Shown: positions 15,805 to 25,185, counted from the first letter of the stretch. The stretch is DNA of 64,000 nt from Actinomadura rupiterrae (GCF_024172125.1 NZ_JAMZEA010000012.1:62001-126000), one strand, 5' to 3'. Program-made: numbers and translations. Notes: generated by a model from the letters alone, not told the origin.

Positions 15805-17046
15805 TCACTCGTCCCAGCTCACGGGCAGGCCGTGCACGCCGTAGATGGCCATGTCGTGCCGCATCGGGACCTCGTCCGGCGGGACGGCCAGGCGCAGGCC
15901 CGGCAGGCCGTCGAACAGGGCGGTCAGCGCGATCCTCATCTCGATGCGGGCGAGCTGCTGCCCGAGGCACTGGTGGATGCCGTGCCCGAACGCGACGTGC
16001 TGCGACGGCGGCCTGGTGACGTCCAGCTCGTCCGGGCGGTCGAAGTGCCCGGGGTCGCGGTTGGCGGCGGGCAGCGACAGCACGAGCGTCTCGCCCTTCC
16101 GGACGGCGTGCCCGTCGAGGTCGATGTCCTCCTTCGCGACCCGGGTCGCCCCGAACTGGATGATCGTCAGGTACCGGAGCAGCTCCTCGACCGCGCGGTC
16201 GGCGACCTCCGGGCCGCCGGTCCGGAAGGCGTGCAGCTGGTCGGGATGGGTGAGCAGGGTGAACGTCCCGAGGGCCAGCATGTTCGCGGTGGTCTCGTGC
16301 CCGGCGATCAGCAGCAGGCGGCCTACGCCGGTCAGCTCGGCATCGGTGAGGTCGGTCCCGGCGGCGATCAGCGTGCCGAGCAGCGCGTCGTCCGGTTCGC
16401 GGCGCTTGGCGAGGACGAGGTCGAGCATGTAGTCCATCAGCTCGTCCCGGGCGTCCTGGATCTCCTCGTCCGTCGCGGTGAGGCTCAGGACCTTCGCCGA
16501 CCAGGCATGGAACCGGGTGCGGTCCTCGTACGGGACGCCGAGCAGCTCGCAGATCACCAGCGACGGGATCGGCAGCGTGAACGCCGGGACGAGGTCGGCG
16601 GGCGGGCCTCCGGCGCGCAGCGCGTCCAGGTGGTCGGCGACGATCCGCTCGATGCACGGCGCGAGGGCCCGCATCCGGCGGGTGCTGAAGTACGGCGTGA
16701 GCAGCCGCCGGTAGCGGGTGTGCTCGGGCCGGTCCATCGTGAGCATCAGGCCCGGGCGGTCCTCGGGCTTGAACGGCGGGCGGCCGCGCACCGGCGACGA
16801 CGCGGTCACCCGGTCGGCGCTGTACCGCTCGTCCGCGAGGACGGCCCGGACGTCCTCGTGCCTGGTCAGCAGCCATCCGGTCTTGCCGTCGGGGAACGCC
16901 AGCCGCGAGATCGGCGACTCGTCGCGGAGCACGCCGAGCGCGGGCGGCGGGTCGAGCGGGTCGTCCCTCCGAACCGGCATCTCGGCGGCCGTTGAGGCGG
17001 ACGCGGGGGCCGTTGAGGCGGAGGCGGGGGGCGTTGGAGCGCGCAT
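15805..17046 (-). CDS. Cytochrome P450
   Basis: A 413-residue soluble bacterial P450. The oxygen-activating I-helix is LLLIAGHETTANM near residue 250, the K-helix ExxR is in EELLRYL near residue 295, and the haem loop is AFGHGIHQCLGQQLARIE near residue 355 with the cysteine ligand. ATG 17046 follows GGAAGGGA. The first 20 residues are an Ala/Pro/Ser repeat. It resembles CYP105/CYP107-type enzymes, substrate unknown. The ferredoxin follows and a TetR gene precedes it on the same strand. Confidence 0.9.
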   Translation of the reverse strand: MRAPTPPASASTAPASASTAAEMPVRRDDPLDPPPALGVLRDESPISRLAFPDGKTGWLLTRHEDVRAVLADERYSADRVTASSPVRGRPPFKPEDRPGLMLTMDRPEHTRYRRLLTPYFSTRRMRALAPCIERIVADHLDALRAGGPPADLVPAFTLPIPSLVICELLGVPYEDRTRFHAWSAKVLSLTATDEEIQDARDELMDYMLDLVLAKRREPDDALLGTLIAAGTDLTDAELTGVGRLLLIAGHETTANMLALGTFTLLTHPDQLHAFRTGGPEVADRAVEELLRYLTIIQFGATRVAKEDIDLDGHAVRKGETLVLSLPAANRDPGHFDRPDELDVTRPPSQHVAFGHGIHQCLGQQLARIEMRIALTALFDGLPGLRLAVPPDEVPMRHDMAIYGVHGLPVSWDE

Positions 17047-17142
17047 GAGGGTCCCTTCCTCGGCGGATCGCGCTGCGCCGCTCCCCCGGCGGGTCCCGAT
17101 TCCTGCGGGCCTCGCCGGGCGCGAGCGGCCTGCCCTCCGAAA

Positions 17143-17162
17143 ATAGAACTGCTTCGTTCTAT
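17143..17162. promoter_or_regulatory. Inverted repeat upstream of the P450 gene
   Basis: ATAGAACTGCTTCGTTCTAT has perfect 7-base arms around TGCTTC. It overlaps the last codons and stop of the TetR gene and lies about 97 bases before the P450 start. It is the best candidate operator for that TetR protein. Confidence 0.55.
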
Positions 17163-17800
17163 AGGCGAGGATCGCGCGAGTTCGGGACGTCCAGGAGGGG
17201 GGCCAGGATGCCGTCCACAAACCGGTCCACCAGCCCCGGATCTGGGCTTTCGTCCCTGACAAGCGCGTGACTGAAGATGACCGCGAAGGGCAGGTCGGCG
17301 AGCAGCCCGGCGTCCACCCGGTCCGGGATCTCGCCGCGGGCGCGTGCCCGGTCGAGCGCCGCCTCGATCGACCTGCGGACCGGCGCCGCCAGCCGTTCGC
17401 GCCGCAGCCGGGCCAGCTCGGGGTCCCTGCGGCTGCCTTCGAGCAGCGCGATCAGCAGCCCCCGGTCGAGGCCGGACTTGCTGTCGACATAGGCCGTGAG
17501 CAGCTGCCTGATGTCCTCAAGGAAGGACCCGGCGTCCCGCTCGGGGACCACCGGGCGGTACCGCTCCATCGCGGCCACCACCAGATGCGCCTTGGACGGC
17601 CAGCGCTGGTAGAGGCTCGCCTTCCCGGCGCGCGCCCGCTTCGCCACCAGGTCCATGGTCAGCCGCTCGTAGCCGACCTCGGCGAGCAGCGCGAGGACCG
17701 CGTCGAACAGCTCGGCCCGCCGCTCCGGCCTGCTCAGCGGCACCTTCCGGATCCCGGTCCCGGCCGTCCTCCGCCCCGGACGCCCCGCCGGCCGCCGCAT
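17159..17800 (-). CDS. TetR-family transcriptional regulator
   Basis: A 213-residue protein. The helix-turn-helix covers LTMDLVAKRARAGKASLYQRWPSK near residues 45-68, in the AcrR style with a Trp. ATG 17800 is preferred because GGAGG lies 5 bases upstream. GTG 17842 is an alternative that would add 14 residues. The N-terminal arm is basic and Gly/Arg-rich. It is followed by the P450-ferredoxin pair and probably controls it through the palindrome at its own 3' end. Confidence 0.87.
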   Translation of the reverse strand: MRRPAGRPGRRTAGTGIRKVPLSRPERRAELFDAVLALLAEVGYERLTMDLVAKRARAGKASLYQRWPSKAHLVVAAMERYRPVVPERDAGSFLEDIRQLLTAYVDSKSGLDRGLLIALLEGSRRDPELARLRRERLAAPVRRSIEAALDRARARGEIPDRVDAGLLADLPFAVIFSHALVRDESPDPGLVDRFVDGILAPLLDVPNSRDPRL

Positions 17801-17989
17801 CCCGGCCTCCGGGCGGCTCCCCGCCACTGGTTCGTCCCGCACGCCGTCCGCCCTTCCGATGGTGCACAGCACGGTAAGCCCCAAGTGACCGCGCGGCAGC
17901 CCCTAGAGACACGATGCTGCCCTCCCCGACATCCCGCCACCGATTCCTGCCCACCCCCACCCCCAGCACGACCAATCAGCCCCCCCCCC

Positions 17990-18688
17990 GAACGGATGAG
18001 GAAGAACGGCACCCAGCGACGACCCCGCGCAAGCGGACCGAACCAACCCGCTTAGCGGCACCTCCGTGCCGACGAAGCGGAACAGCGCGCCCAACAGCGG
18101 CCCCAGGCGCGCGAATCGGACCAGCGCGCTCAGCGGCAACTGCGCGCGGACGAAGCGGAACGGCGCGCCGAACGGCAGCCGCCACGCAAGCGGACCGGAC
18201 CGGCCCGCTCAGCGGCACCTCCGTGCGGACGAAGCGGAACAGCGCACCCAACGGCGGCCCCCGGGCGGGCGGATCGGACCAGCGCTCAGCGGCAGCCGCG
18301 TGCGGACGAAGCGGAACAGCGCGCCCAACGGCAGCCGCCGGGCAGGCGGATCGAACCGGCAAGCTAAGCGGCACCTCCGTGCGGACGAAGCGAAACGGCG
18401 CGCCCAACGGCGGCCGCCGGGCGGGCGGATCGAACCAGCGCGCTCAGCGACAGCTGCGCGTGGACGAAGCGGAACGGCGCGCCGAAGGGCGGCCGCCGGG
18501 CGGGCGGATCGGACCGGCAAGCTAAGCAGCACCTCAGTGCGACCAAGCGGAACTACAAACCCAGCCGCGGGAGCGGGCGGGCGGGGCGGGCCAGCGCGCT
18601 TAGCGGCGGGTGCGGGCGGGTGCGGGCGGGCGAGGTGGAGCGGCGGGCCTAACGGCGGCCTGCGGGCGGGCGGGTTGGGCCGGTGGGT
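17990..18688. repeat. Tandem array of a 79-base unit downstream of the carboxyltransferase gene
   Basis: The core GACGAAGCGG or a one-base variant recurs at 18071, 18149, 18228, 18305, 18384, 18463 and 18541 (spacing 77-79). Each unit also has (C/T)TNAGCGGC, the same form as the stop-codon region TTAGCGGCGGGCGTA of the gene ending at 18689. The units next to the gene (18599-18688) are shorter and more G-rich. The period is not a multiple of three, so the open frames through it are not real genes. Confidence 0.85.
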
Positions 18689-20197
18689 TTAGCGGCGGGC
18701 GTAGCGGTGGCTGCGGGATTGCGGGCTGGAGCGGAGGGCGGGGAGTTCGCGGGCCAGGACGGCGGCGACGCGCTCGCAGAACGCCTCGGGCTCGTCGGCG
18801 GCGTCGGGACGTTCGGGGACGATCTCGTCGACGATGCCGTCCGCGCGGAGGTCTTCGGCGCGGACGCGCTGGGCGGCGGCGAGTTCGGGCGCGCGGTCCG
18901 GCGTCCGGTGCACGATCGCGGACGCGCCCTCGGGCGGCAGCGGCGCGAGCCACGCGTGCCGTGCAGCGAGGACGCGGTCGGCGGGCAGCAGCGCGAGCGC
19001 CGCGCCGCCGCTCCCCTCGCCGAGCAGCAGGCAGAGCGTGGGCGTCCGGAGGGTGATCAGATCGGCGAGGCAGCGCGCGATCTCACCGGCCAGGCCGCGT
19101 TCCTCCGCCTCGGGGGACAGCTCCGCGCCGGGCGTGTCCACAACGGTCACCAGGGGCAATCCGAATTCGGCGGCGAGGCGCATCCCGCGCCGGGCGACGC
19201 GCAGCCCGGCGGGTCCGATGGGCCGTCCGACGCGCTGCGCGGCCCGGTCCTGGCCGATCACCACGCAGGACGCGTCGCCGAAGCGGGCCAGGGCGAGCAG
19301 CAGCCCCGGGTCGGCGTCGCCGTCGCCCGTCCCGGACAGTGGCGTGATTCCGGACGCCCCGAAACGCAGCAGCTCCCGAATTCCGGGCCGATCAGCGCGC
19401 CGCGACCGCTCAACCGATTCCCATGCCGAAACGCCGCCTCCCACCGCATCGTCGTCGTTGTCCTGGCTTGCTCGCGGCGTTGGCGGCTGCTGCGGGGCGG
19501 GGTGCGGTGGTCGGACGGCGCACAGGGTTTCCAGGGCTTGGGCGGCGGTGGCGGGGAGGTCGTCCACTCCTACGACGGCGTCCAGGAGACCCTTGGCGGC
19601 CAGATTCTCGGCCGTCTGCACCCCGGGCGGGAAGGGTTTCCCATTGAGCGTCTCGTACACGCGCGGGCCCAGGAAGCCGATGAGTGCGCCCGGTTCCGCC
19701 GCCGTCACGTGGCCCAGCGAACCCCAGGACGCCAGCACTCCGCCCGTTGTGGGATGCCGCAGGTAGACGAGGTAGGGCAAGCCAGCCGCGCGGTGCGTCA
19801 TGACGGCGGCGGTGATCCGGGCCATCTGGACGAACGCGATGGTTCCTTCCTGCATGCGCGTCCCACCGGAGGACGGCGCGGCCAGCAACGGCAGCCCTTC
19901 GGACGTCGCGCGCTCGACGGCCGAGACGATCCGGTCGGCGGTCGCGATGCCGATCGATCCGGCTAGGAAGGCGAACTCGGAGACGACGACGGCTACGCGT
20001 CGTCCTCGGAGCAGACCGGCTCCCGTAACGACGGCCTCGTCGCGTCCGCTGCGCTCGTGCGCCCGCGCGAGGTCCGCCGCGTACTGCGGAGTCAGCGCCG
20101 CATACGTGGGCGGGACGTCCCAGGGCTCGAAGCTGCCCGGATCCAGGACCCGGTCCAGCAGCCCGGCGGCGTCCGGGCGCTCCAGCGGCGCGTTCAT
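18689..20197 (-). CDS. Acyl-CoA carboxylase carboxyltransferase (fused beta/alpha-like domains)
   Basis: A 502-residue carboxyltransferase. The first half has SEFAFLAGSIGIATADRIVSA and AAPSSGGTRMQEGTIAFVQMA, the acyl-CoA-binding crotonase fold of AccD. The second half has VTVVDTPGAELSPEAEERGLAGEIARC, typical of AccA. The linker around residue 235 is Pro/Gln/Asp-rich. Such single-chain enzymes transfer carboxyl from biotin to acetyl- or propionyl-CoA. No biotin carboxylase or carrier gene is adjacent, so it must use a shared subunit. Its 3' end abuts the 79-base array. Confidence 0.85.
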   Translation of the reverse strand: MNAPLERPDAAGLLDRVLDPGSFEPWDVPPTYAALTPQYAADLARAHERSGRDEAVVTGAGLLRGRRVAVVVSEFAFLAGSIGIATADRIVSAVERATSEGLPLLAAPSSGGTRMQEGTIAFVQMARITAAVMTHRAAGLPYLVYLRHPTTGGVLASWGSLGHVTAAEPGALIGFLGPRVYETLNGKPFPPGVQTAENLAAKGLLDAVVGVDDLPATAAQALETLCAVRPPHPAPQQPPTPRASQDNDDDAVGGGVSAWESVERSRRADRPGIRELLRFGASGITPLSGTGDGDADPGLLLALARFGDASCVVIGQDRAAQRVGRPIGPAGLRVARRGMRLAAEFGLPLVTVVDTPGAELSPEAEERGLAGEIARCLADLITLRTPTLCLLLGEGSGGAALALLPADRVLAARHAWLAPLPPEGASAIVHRTPDRAPELAAAQRVRAEDLRADGIVDEIVPERPDAADEPEAFCERVAAVLARELPALRSSPQSRSHRYARR

Positions 20198-20264
20198 GGC
20201 TCGCAGGCTAACCCGCCCGGCATCCCCGCACCGGACCGGGTCACGGCGCCATGGCCAAGGTCAC

Positions 20265-20581
20265 GGGACTTGGGCAACGTCGCAAGGCTTGGGCCGGGCC
20301 GCGGGCCTTGGGCCGGGCCGCGGGGCTTGGGCCGGGCCGCGGGGCCTGGACCGGGCGGCGGGGCCTGGACCGGGCGGCGGGGCCTGGACCGGGCGGCGGG
20401 GCCTGGACCGGGCGGCGGGGCCTGGACCGGGCGGCGGGGCCTGGACCGGGCGGCGGGGCCTGGACCGGGCGGCGGGGCCTGGACCGGGCGGCGGGGCCTG
20501 GACCGGGCGGCGGGGCCTGGACCGGGCGGCGGGCCTTGAGCAGGTCGCGAGGCTAGGACCGGGTCGCAGGGCTCGGGCCGG
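20265..20581. repeat. 19-base minisatellite downstream of the histidine kinase gene
   Basis: Ten perfect tandem copies of GGGGCCTGGACCGGGCGGC occupy 20341-20530. About three diverged units precede them and three follow. The last, ccggtcATGGGGCTTTGG, runs into the kinase stop codon (tca at 20582-20584). Perfect copies suggest recent expansion. Confidence 0.92.
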
Positions 20582-21940
20582 TCATGGGGCTTTGGGGAGG
20601 GTCAGGACGAGGCGGGCGCCGATCTTGGTGTCGGCGATGACCAGCGTGCCGCCGTGCGCCTGGGCGATGTCGCGGGAGATCGGGAGACCCAGGCCGGAGC
20701 CGCCGGTGTCGCGCTTGCGGCCCTCGGCGAGCCGCTGGAAGCGCTGGAAGACGCGGTCGCGGTCGGCGCGCGGGATGCCCTCCCCGTCGTCCTCGACCGT
20801 GAGGACGGCCTCGGAGCCGCTGGTCACGACCGTGATGAGCACCCGGCTGCGGGCGTGCCGCGCGGCGTTGTCGAGCAGGTTGGTGATCAGGCGCAGCAGC
20901 GCGCCGCGCGCGCCGAGCACGACCACGCCCTGCTCGACCGAGATGTCCACCGGGACGCGGCGGACGCGGCCGCCCTCCTGCTGGGCGAGGTCGCCGAGGT
21001 CCACCGGCTCGCGGCCGAGCGGCACGCCCGCGTCCAGCTTGGCGAGCAGCAGCAGGTCGGTGACGATCCGCTGGAGCCGGTCGGCGTCGTTGAGCGCGCA
21101 GCGGGCGACCTCGGGCCAGTCCTCGTCCTCGGGGTGCTCCAGGGCCACCTCCAGCTGGGCGCGGAGGCCGGTCAGCGGGCTGCGCAGCTCGTGCGAGACG
21201 TCCCCGACGAACTGGCGCTGCCGCATCACGGTCCGCTCCAGCCGGTGCAGGGTGACGTTCACCGACGAGGCGAGCTGCGCGATCTCGTCGTGGGACGCGG
21301 GGACCGTCACGCGCCGCATCCGTCCGGGCCCCGACCCGGTGACCTCGGCGAGTTCGGCGCTCATCCTCCGGACTGGCCGCAGCGCGCGGCGCACGGCGAG
21401 CGACACCGACACGGCCACCAGGAGCAGCCCGAGCGGGACGGCGAGCACCAGGAGGACGGTGAAGTACGCGCGCGAGTGCAGGTACCCCGGCATCGGCGCG
21501 CCCGCATAGACGACCCGCCAGCCGTCTCGTGCGTGCACGCGCATGGCCACCACGTAGACCTCTTCGTGCGCGACGGTGACCTTCCGGGTGAGGGTCGGAT
21601 GGCCCGCGTCCGGATGCAGGGTGACGATGGCCGGGCGGCCGGCGATCTCGGGGCTGGCGGCGAGGACCCGGCCCTTGTCGTCCTGGACCTGGAGCAGCGG
21701 GAACCCGGTGTCGGAGGGGCGCAGCACCGCCGGCCCGTGCGGGTCGGTGCTGCCGACCGTCTGGGCGAGCGCCGTCACGGCCTGCTCGCCCCGGTCGCGC
21801 AGCGAACCGTAGACGGCGTGCCGCAGGACGGCGTAGAAGCCGACGGCCCCGGCGGCCAGCAGCACGCCGACCACCACGGTCGCGGCGACCGTCACCCGGG
21901 TGCGCAGGGTCCAGCGCCCCGGCGGCCAGCGCCCCGGCAT
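20582..21940 (-). CDS. Sensor histidine kinase (orphan)
   Basis: A 452-residue membrane kinase. A transmembrane segment near residues 20-40, an extracellular sensor region of about 120 residues, a second segment near 165-190 and a HAMP linker lead to the phospho-acceptor VGDVSHELRSPLTG near residue 245. The ATPase boxes are LLDNAARHA, VEDDGEGIP and GGSGLGLPIS. ATG 21940 follows GGGAGGA. No response regulator gene lies on either side, which is unusual for this class. The 3' end abuts a 19-base minisatellite. Confidence 0.9.
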   Translation of the reverse strand: MPGRWPPGRWTLRTRVTVAATVVVGVLLAAGAVGFYAVLRHAVYGSLRDRGEQAVTALAQTVGSTDPHGPAVLRPSDTGFPLLQVQDDKGRVLAASPEIAGRPAIVTLHPDAGHPTLTRKVTVAHEEVYVVAMRVHARDGWRVVYAGAPMPGYLHSRAYFTVLLVLAVPLGLLLVAVSVSLAVRRALRPVRRMSAELAEVTGSGPGRMRRVTVPASHDEIAQLASSVNVTLHRLERTVMRQRQFVGDVSHELRSPLTGLRAQLEVALEHPEDEDWPEVARCALNDADRLQRIVTDLLLLAKLDAGVPLGREPVDLGDLAQQEGGRVRRVPVDISVEQGVVVLGARGALLRLITNLLDNAARHARSRVLITVVTSGSEAVLTVEDDGEGIPRADRDRVFQRFQRLAEGRKRDTGGSGLGLPISRDIAQAHGGTLVIADTKIGARLVLTLPKAP

Positions 21941-22549
21941 CGTCCGGTTCCTCCCCCGTCGCAGCGCCACGCGGCACGACACCGCCTGAAGGATCACGCT
22001 CGGGGTTGCGGCGGCCGGACGCCACCACCCCGCGCGAGGGCTGGCCGTACCGGGATGATCCGCTTAAGAAATCTTGTGCAGCGGCTGGCACTGCGGGCCG
22101 GGAATGTGCCGGTGGTCGGGACGGGCCGTGCCGTCACCGTCCCGACCACCGTGCGCCCCGCCGTAGGAGCGCCCCGAACGGCGGGGAGACCCTTGACGGG
22201 CCTGACTTCGCGTTCCCATCCTGGCGAGTATTTCCCATAAAGTCAACTGGTTTTATAGGGAAATGCCGGGACCGATGTCCGCGCGGCCGGGGCCTCCCAC
22301 CCCTGGGGACCCGTCCGCGCGGACATCGTCTTCGGTGCCGCCGACCGCCGCGCCCGTACCGCGCCGAGGAGGTTCCGCCGGGAGCGGGGCGGTCGTCGAA
22401 CTGATCCCTACTCTGCCCGCCGTTCGTGCACTGGCCGCTACATCCAGATGACGATCACGTTTCGCGGTTCCGTGCGGATGGGGCACCATGTTGGGCCGGA
22501 CGTCCGGTGCGGACCGGACCGCGAGCGACGAGGGAGCCCAGGGGACGGC
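21941..22549. other. Divergent intergenic region with a 14-base inverted repeat
   Basis: The 600 bases between the two kinases hold no supported gene. GGTGGTCGGGACGG (22111-22124) pairs perfectly with CCGTCCCGACCACC (22137-22150) around a 12-base loop. An AT-richer patch with GGTTTTATAGGGAAATG (22249-22265) may hold a promoter. Open frames here lack ribosome sites and family resemblance. Confidence 0.45.
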
Positions 22550-24061
22550 ATGGACGCGCAAAGGCCCGACCCCGCCCCCGACCTGCCCGAACCCCCGCCG
22601 GCTCCCGGCGCGTCCCCGCCCGGCGCGCCTGCGGCGGAGTCGGCCGCACCACTCGGGAAGCCGCCGACCGAGCCGGGCGCGCCGCTCGAATTCCCGCCCG
22701 CAGAGCCGGGCGCGCCGGTCAGGGCGAAGCCGGGCGGACCGCGCGAAGTTCCCTCGGCCGAGGCGGGCGCGCCGCGTGGGTTGCCGCCGGCGGAGGCGGG
22801 TGCACCGCTCGGGTTGCCGCCAGCTGAGGTGGGTGCGCCGGTCGGGCTGCCTGCGGGGCCCGCGGCGGAGGCTGCCGCGCCGCTCGGGCCGTCCGACCCG
22901 CGGGCCGTCGGCGCCTACCCGCTGCTCGGACGCCTCGGCGCGGGCGGGATGGGCACCGTCTACCTGGGCCAGGACCCGAACACCGGCGCGCGCGTCGCGG
23001 TCAAGACCATCCACCCGCACCTGGCGGACGACCCGAGGTTCCTGCGCCGCTTCCGGGACGAGGCGGTGGTCGCCGGGCGGGTCGCGTCGTTCTGCACGGC
23101 CCGCGTCCTCGCGCACGGCGAGGAGGGCGGCCGCCCCTACATCGTCAGCGAGTACGTCGCCGGGATCTCGCTCCAGCAGCGGATCTCGTCCGGCGGCCCG
23201 CTGCCCGCCGCCGACCTGCACGGCGTCGCGGTCGGCGTCGCGACGGCGCTCGCCGCGATCCACGCGGCCGGGCTCGTCCACCGCGACCTGAAACCGGCGA
23301 ACGTCCTGCTCACGCTGTCCGGATGCCGGGTGATCGACTTCGGCATCGCGCGCGTGCAGGGCGCGCCGGGCTCGGCCGGCACCGCCGGGACCGTCATCGG
23401 CACCCCCGGGTGGATGCCGCCGGAGGTCATCGCGGGCGACCCGGTCTCCCCCGCCGCCGACGTCTTCTCCTGGGGCTGCCTCGTCGCGTACGCGGGAACC
23501 GGACGCCTTCCCTTCGGCGAGGGCGCGGCACCCGAGGTCGCCCTACGCGCGGCGAACGAGGAGCCCGATCTGGCCGGTCTGCCTATGCAGCTGGTCCCCG
23601 CCGTCCGCTCGACCTTGGCGAAGAACCCGGAAGACAGGCCATCGGCGTCCGAACTGCTGATGTCCCTTGTCGAGCAGACCGCGGCCGCTCAGCCGCCGCC
23701 CTCGCTCCCGCACGCGCACGAGGACGACCCGGACGCGCACACGCAATCCTTCAGCGCCATCCCGGACAACACGCACACGCAGATCTTCGCCCCGGCACCG
23801 GCCAAGAAACCCTCGCACCTCCGGACGCGCGTCCTGGCCGGAGTGGGCGCGGCCGCCGCGACCGTCCTCGTAGGAGCCGTCGCCATCGGACTGTCGGACA
23901 AGAGCGATGCCGCACCCTCGCACAAACCTCCTTCGCCTACGGCGACGGCCTCAACACCGGCTCCCACACCGTCCACGCCCACTGCTAAGCCGAAACCCAA
24001 GCCGAAGCCGCGTCCGAAGCACAAACCCAAGCGCAAACGCGGAAAGCACCACGGCCACTAG
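22550..24061 (+). CDS. Membrane-anchored Ser/Thr protein kinase (PknB-like)
   Basis: A 503-residue Hanks-type kinase. Residues 1-120 are a Pro/Ala-rich disordered region with repeats of the form PPAEAGAPLGL. The kinase domain follows: GRLGAGGMGTVYLG, RVAVKTI, LVHRDLKPANVLL, VIDFGIAR and GWMPPEV, so all catalytic residues are present. A single transmembrane segment near 425-445 leads to a short outer tail rich in Lys and Pro. There are no PASTA repeats. ATG 22550 follows GGGG. It is convergent with a SpoIIE-type phosphatase only 8 bases away. Confidence 0.92.
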   Translation: MDAQRPDPAPDLPEPPPAPGASPPGAPAAESAAPLGKPPTEPGAPLEFPPAEPGAPVRAKPGGPREVPSAEAGAPRGLPPAEAGAPLGLPPAEVGAPVGLPAGPAAEAAAPLGPSDPRAVGAYPLLGRLGAGGMGTVYLGQDPNTGARVAVKTIHPHLADDPRFLRRFRDEAVVAGRVASFCTARVLAHGEEGGRPYIVSEYVAGISLQQRISSGGPLPAADLHGVAVGVATALAAIHAAGLVHRDLKPANVLLTLSGCRVIDFGIARVQGAPGSAGTAGTVIGTPGWMPPEVIAGDPVSPAADVFSWGCLVAYAGTGRLPFGEGAAPEVALRAANEEPDLAGLPMQLVPAVRSTLAKNPEDRPSASELLMSLVEQTAAAQPPPSLPHAHEDDPDAHTQSFSAIPDNTHTQIFAPAPAKKPSHLRTRVLAGVGAAAATVLVGAVAIGLSDKSDAAPSHKPPSPTATASTPAPTPSTPTAKPKPKPKPRPKHKPKRKRGKHHGH

Positions 24062-24069
24062 GACGAACG

Positions 24070-25185
24070 TCAGGTGCGCCAGATGAGGATGAGCGCGCAG
24101 TCGTCGTCCCGTTCGGCGGACATCAGCTCGACCAGCTCGCGCGCGCCCTTGCGGAACCCGTTGGGGACGAGCCGCTCCGCCTCGCCCAGAAGGCGGTCGA
24201 TCCCGGCGTCCAGGTCGCTTCCGGGCGACTCGACCAGGCCGTCTGTGTAGAGGAGCAGCGCGTCGCCGGCGCGGAGCCGTCCGCGCTCGGGCGTCGCGGC
24301 GAGATCGGGGATCACGCCGAGGACGACCCCCTTGGCCGGACTCACCTGCCACGTTCCACTGCCCGCGTCGAACTGCACGACCGGCGGATGGCCGGCCGAC
24401 TCGACCGTGTACTCCCCGGTCTCCAGCTCGATCACCACATGGACGGCCGTGACGAACCCCTCGTCCCACTGCTGCCGGTGGAGATAGGTGTTGCACGCGG
24501 GGAGGAACTGTTCCGTAGGAACCGACCCCAGCAACCCGCCGAAAGCCCCGGACAGCATCAGCGCTCGTGTGCCCGCGTCCGTCCCCTTGCCGGAGACGTC
24601 CACAAGGGCGACTTCGAGCACCCCGTCATGCAGCGCCGACACGACGAAGTCGCCGCCGAAGGACGAGCCGCCCGCCTGGAGCATGACGACCTGCGTGTCC
24701 CAGCCGTCCGGGAGCTTGGGCATCTCGCCCTGGCTCCGCAGGCGGTCGCGCAACTCCAGAAGCATGGAATCGCCGCGCAACCCCATGACGCCGAGCTGCT
24801 GCCGCGTCCGCGCCAACGTCACCGCGAGCACCGCCGTGACCGCGAGCGTGGCGATAATGCCGGGTCCGGTATTGCTGGGGGCCTTCCAAGCGTCATAGCC
24901 GACCATCACGGCCACCACGCCGAGCAGCACGGCCAAACTGCGCACGCGCAGGAGCAGCCCGCCACCGAGCAGCGTCAGGACCAGAGCCCCGGACGGCGAC
25001 CACCGCTGCGACTCCACCGCCCCGAAGCCGAGGACGATCGCCAGCAGCGCCAGGCCCGCGCCCAGGTAGCGGTCGCGCGAGAGCGTCCCCCGCCGCAGCC
25101 ACCTGTAAAGCGCCACGAGCGGCGGGATCCTCCGCAGGAAGGCCCGCACTCGCGGCGGCAGCAGGTGCACCAGACGTTGAAGCAT
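24070..25185 (-). CDS. Membrane PP2C/SpoIIE-family protein phosphatase
   Basis: A 371-residue protein with four or five hydrophobic segments in residues 40-135 and a SpoIIE/PPM phosphatase domain after it. Metal-site motifs include GGDFVVSALHDG near residue 195, LVDVSGKGTDAG, LLLYTDGLVESPG and the final DDDCALILI. ATG 25185 is preferred over a further upstream GTG. Such phosphatases dephosphorylate anti-anti-sigma factors or kinase targets. The neighbouring membrane kinase is a possible partner but is on the opposite strand. Confidence 0.88.
   Translation of the reverse strand: MLQRLVHLLPPRVRAFLRRIPPLVALYRWLRRGTLSRDRYLGAGLALLAIVLGFGAVESQRWSPSGALVLTLLGGGLLLRVRSLAVLLGVVAVMVGYDAWKAPSNTGPGIIATLAVTAVLAVTLARTRQQLGVMGLRGDSMLLELRDRLRSQGEMPKLPDGWDTQVVMLQAGGSSFGGDFVVSALHDGVLEVALVDVSGKGTDAGTRALMLSGAFGGLLGSVPTEQFLPACNTYLHRQQWDEGFVTAVHVVIELETGEYTVESAGHPPVVQFDAGSGTWQVSPAKGVVLGVIPDLAATPERGRLRAGDALLLYTDGLVESPGSDLDAGIDRLLGEAERLVPNGFRKGARELVELMSAERDDDCALILIWRT

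Noticed and set aside
18066..18600. CRISPR array suggested by regular spacing
   Set aside because: The whole 79-base unit is repeated, with no unique spacers and no cas genes nearby.
17267..18692. Long open frames across the 79-base array on both strands
   Set aside because: The period is not divisible by three, the translated peptides are Arg/Ala/Gly-rich with no ribosome sites, and the region is explained by tandem repeats.
22263..22451. 62-codon frame starting ATGCCGGGACCG between the two kinases
   Set aside because: The only purine-rich site abuts the ATG, the peptide is Pro/Ala/Ser-rich and nothing about it is recognisable.
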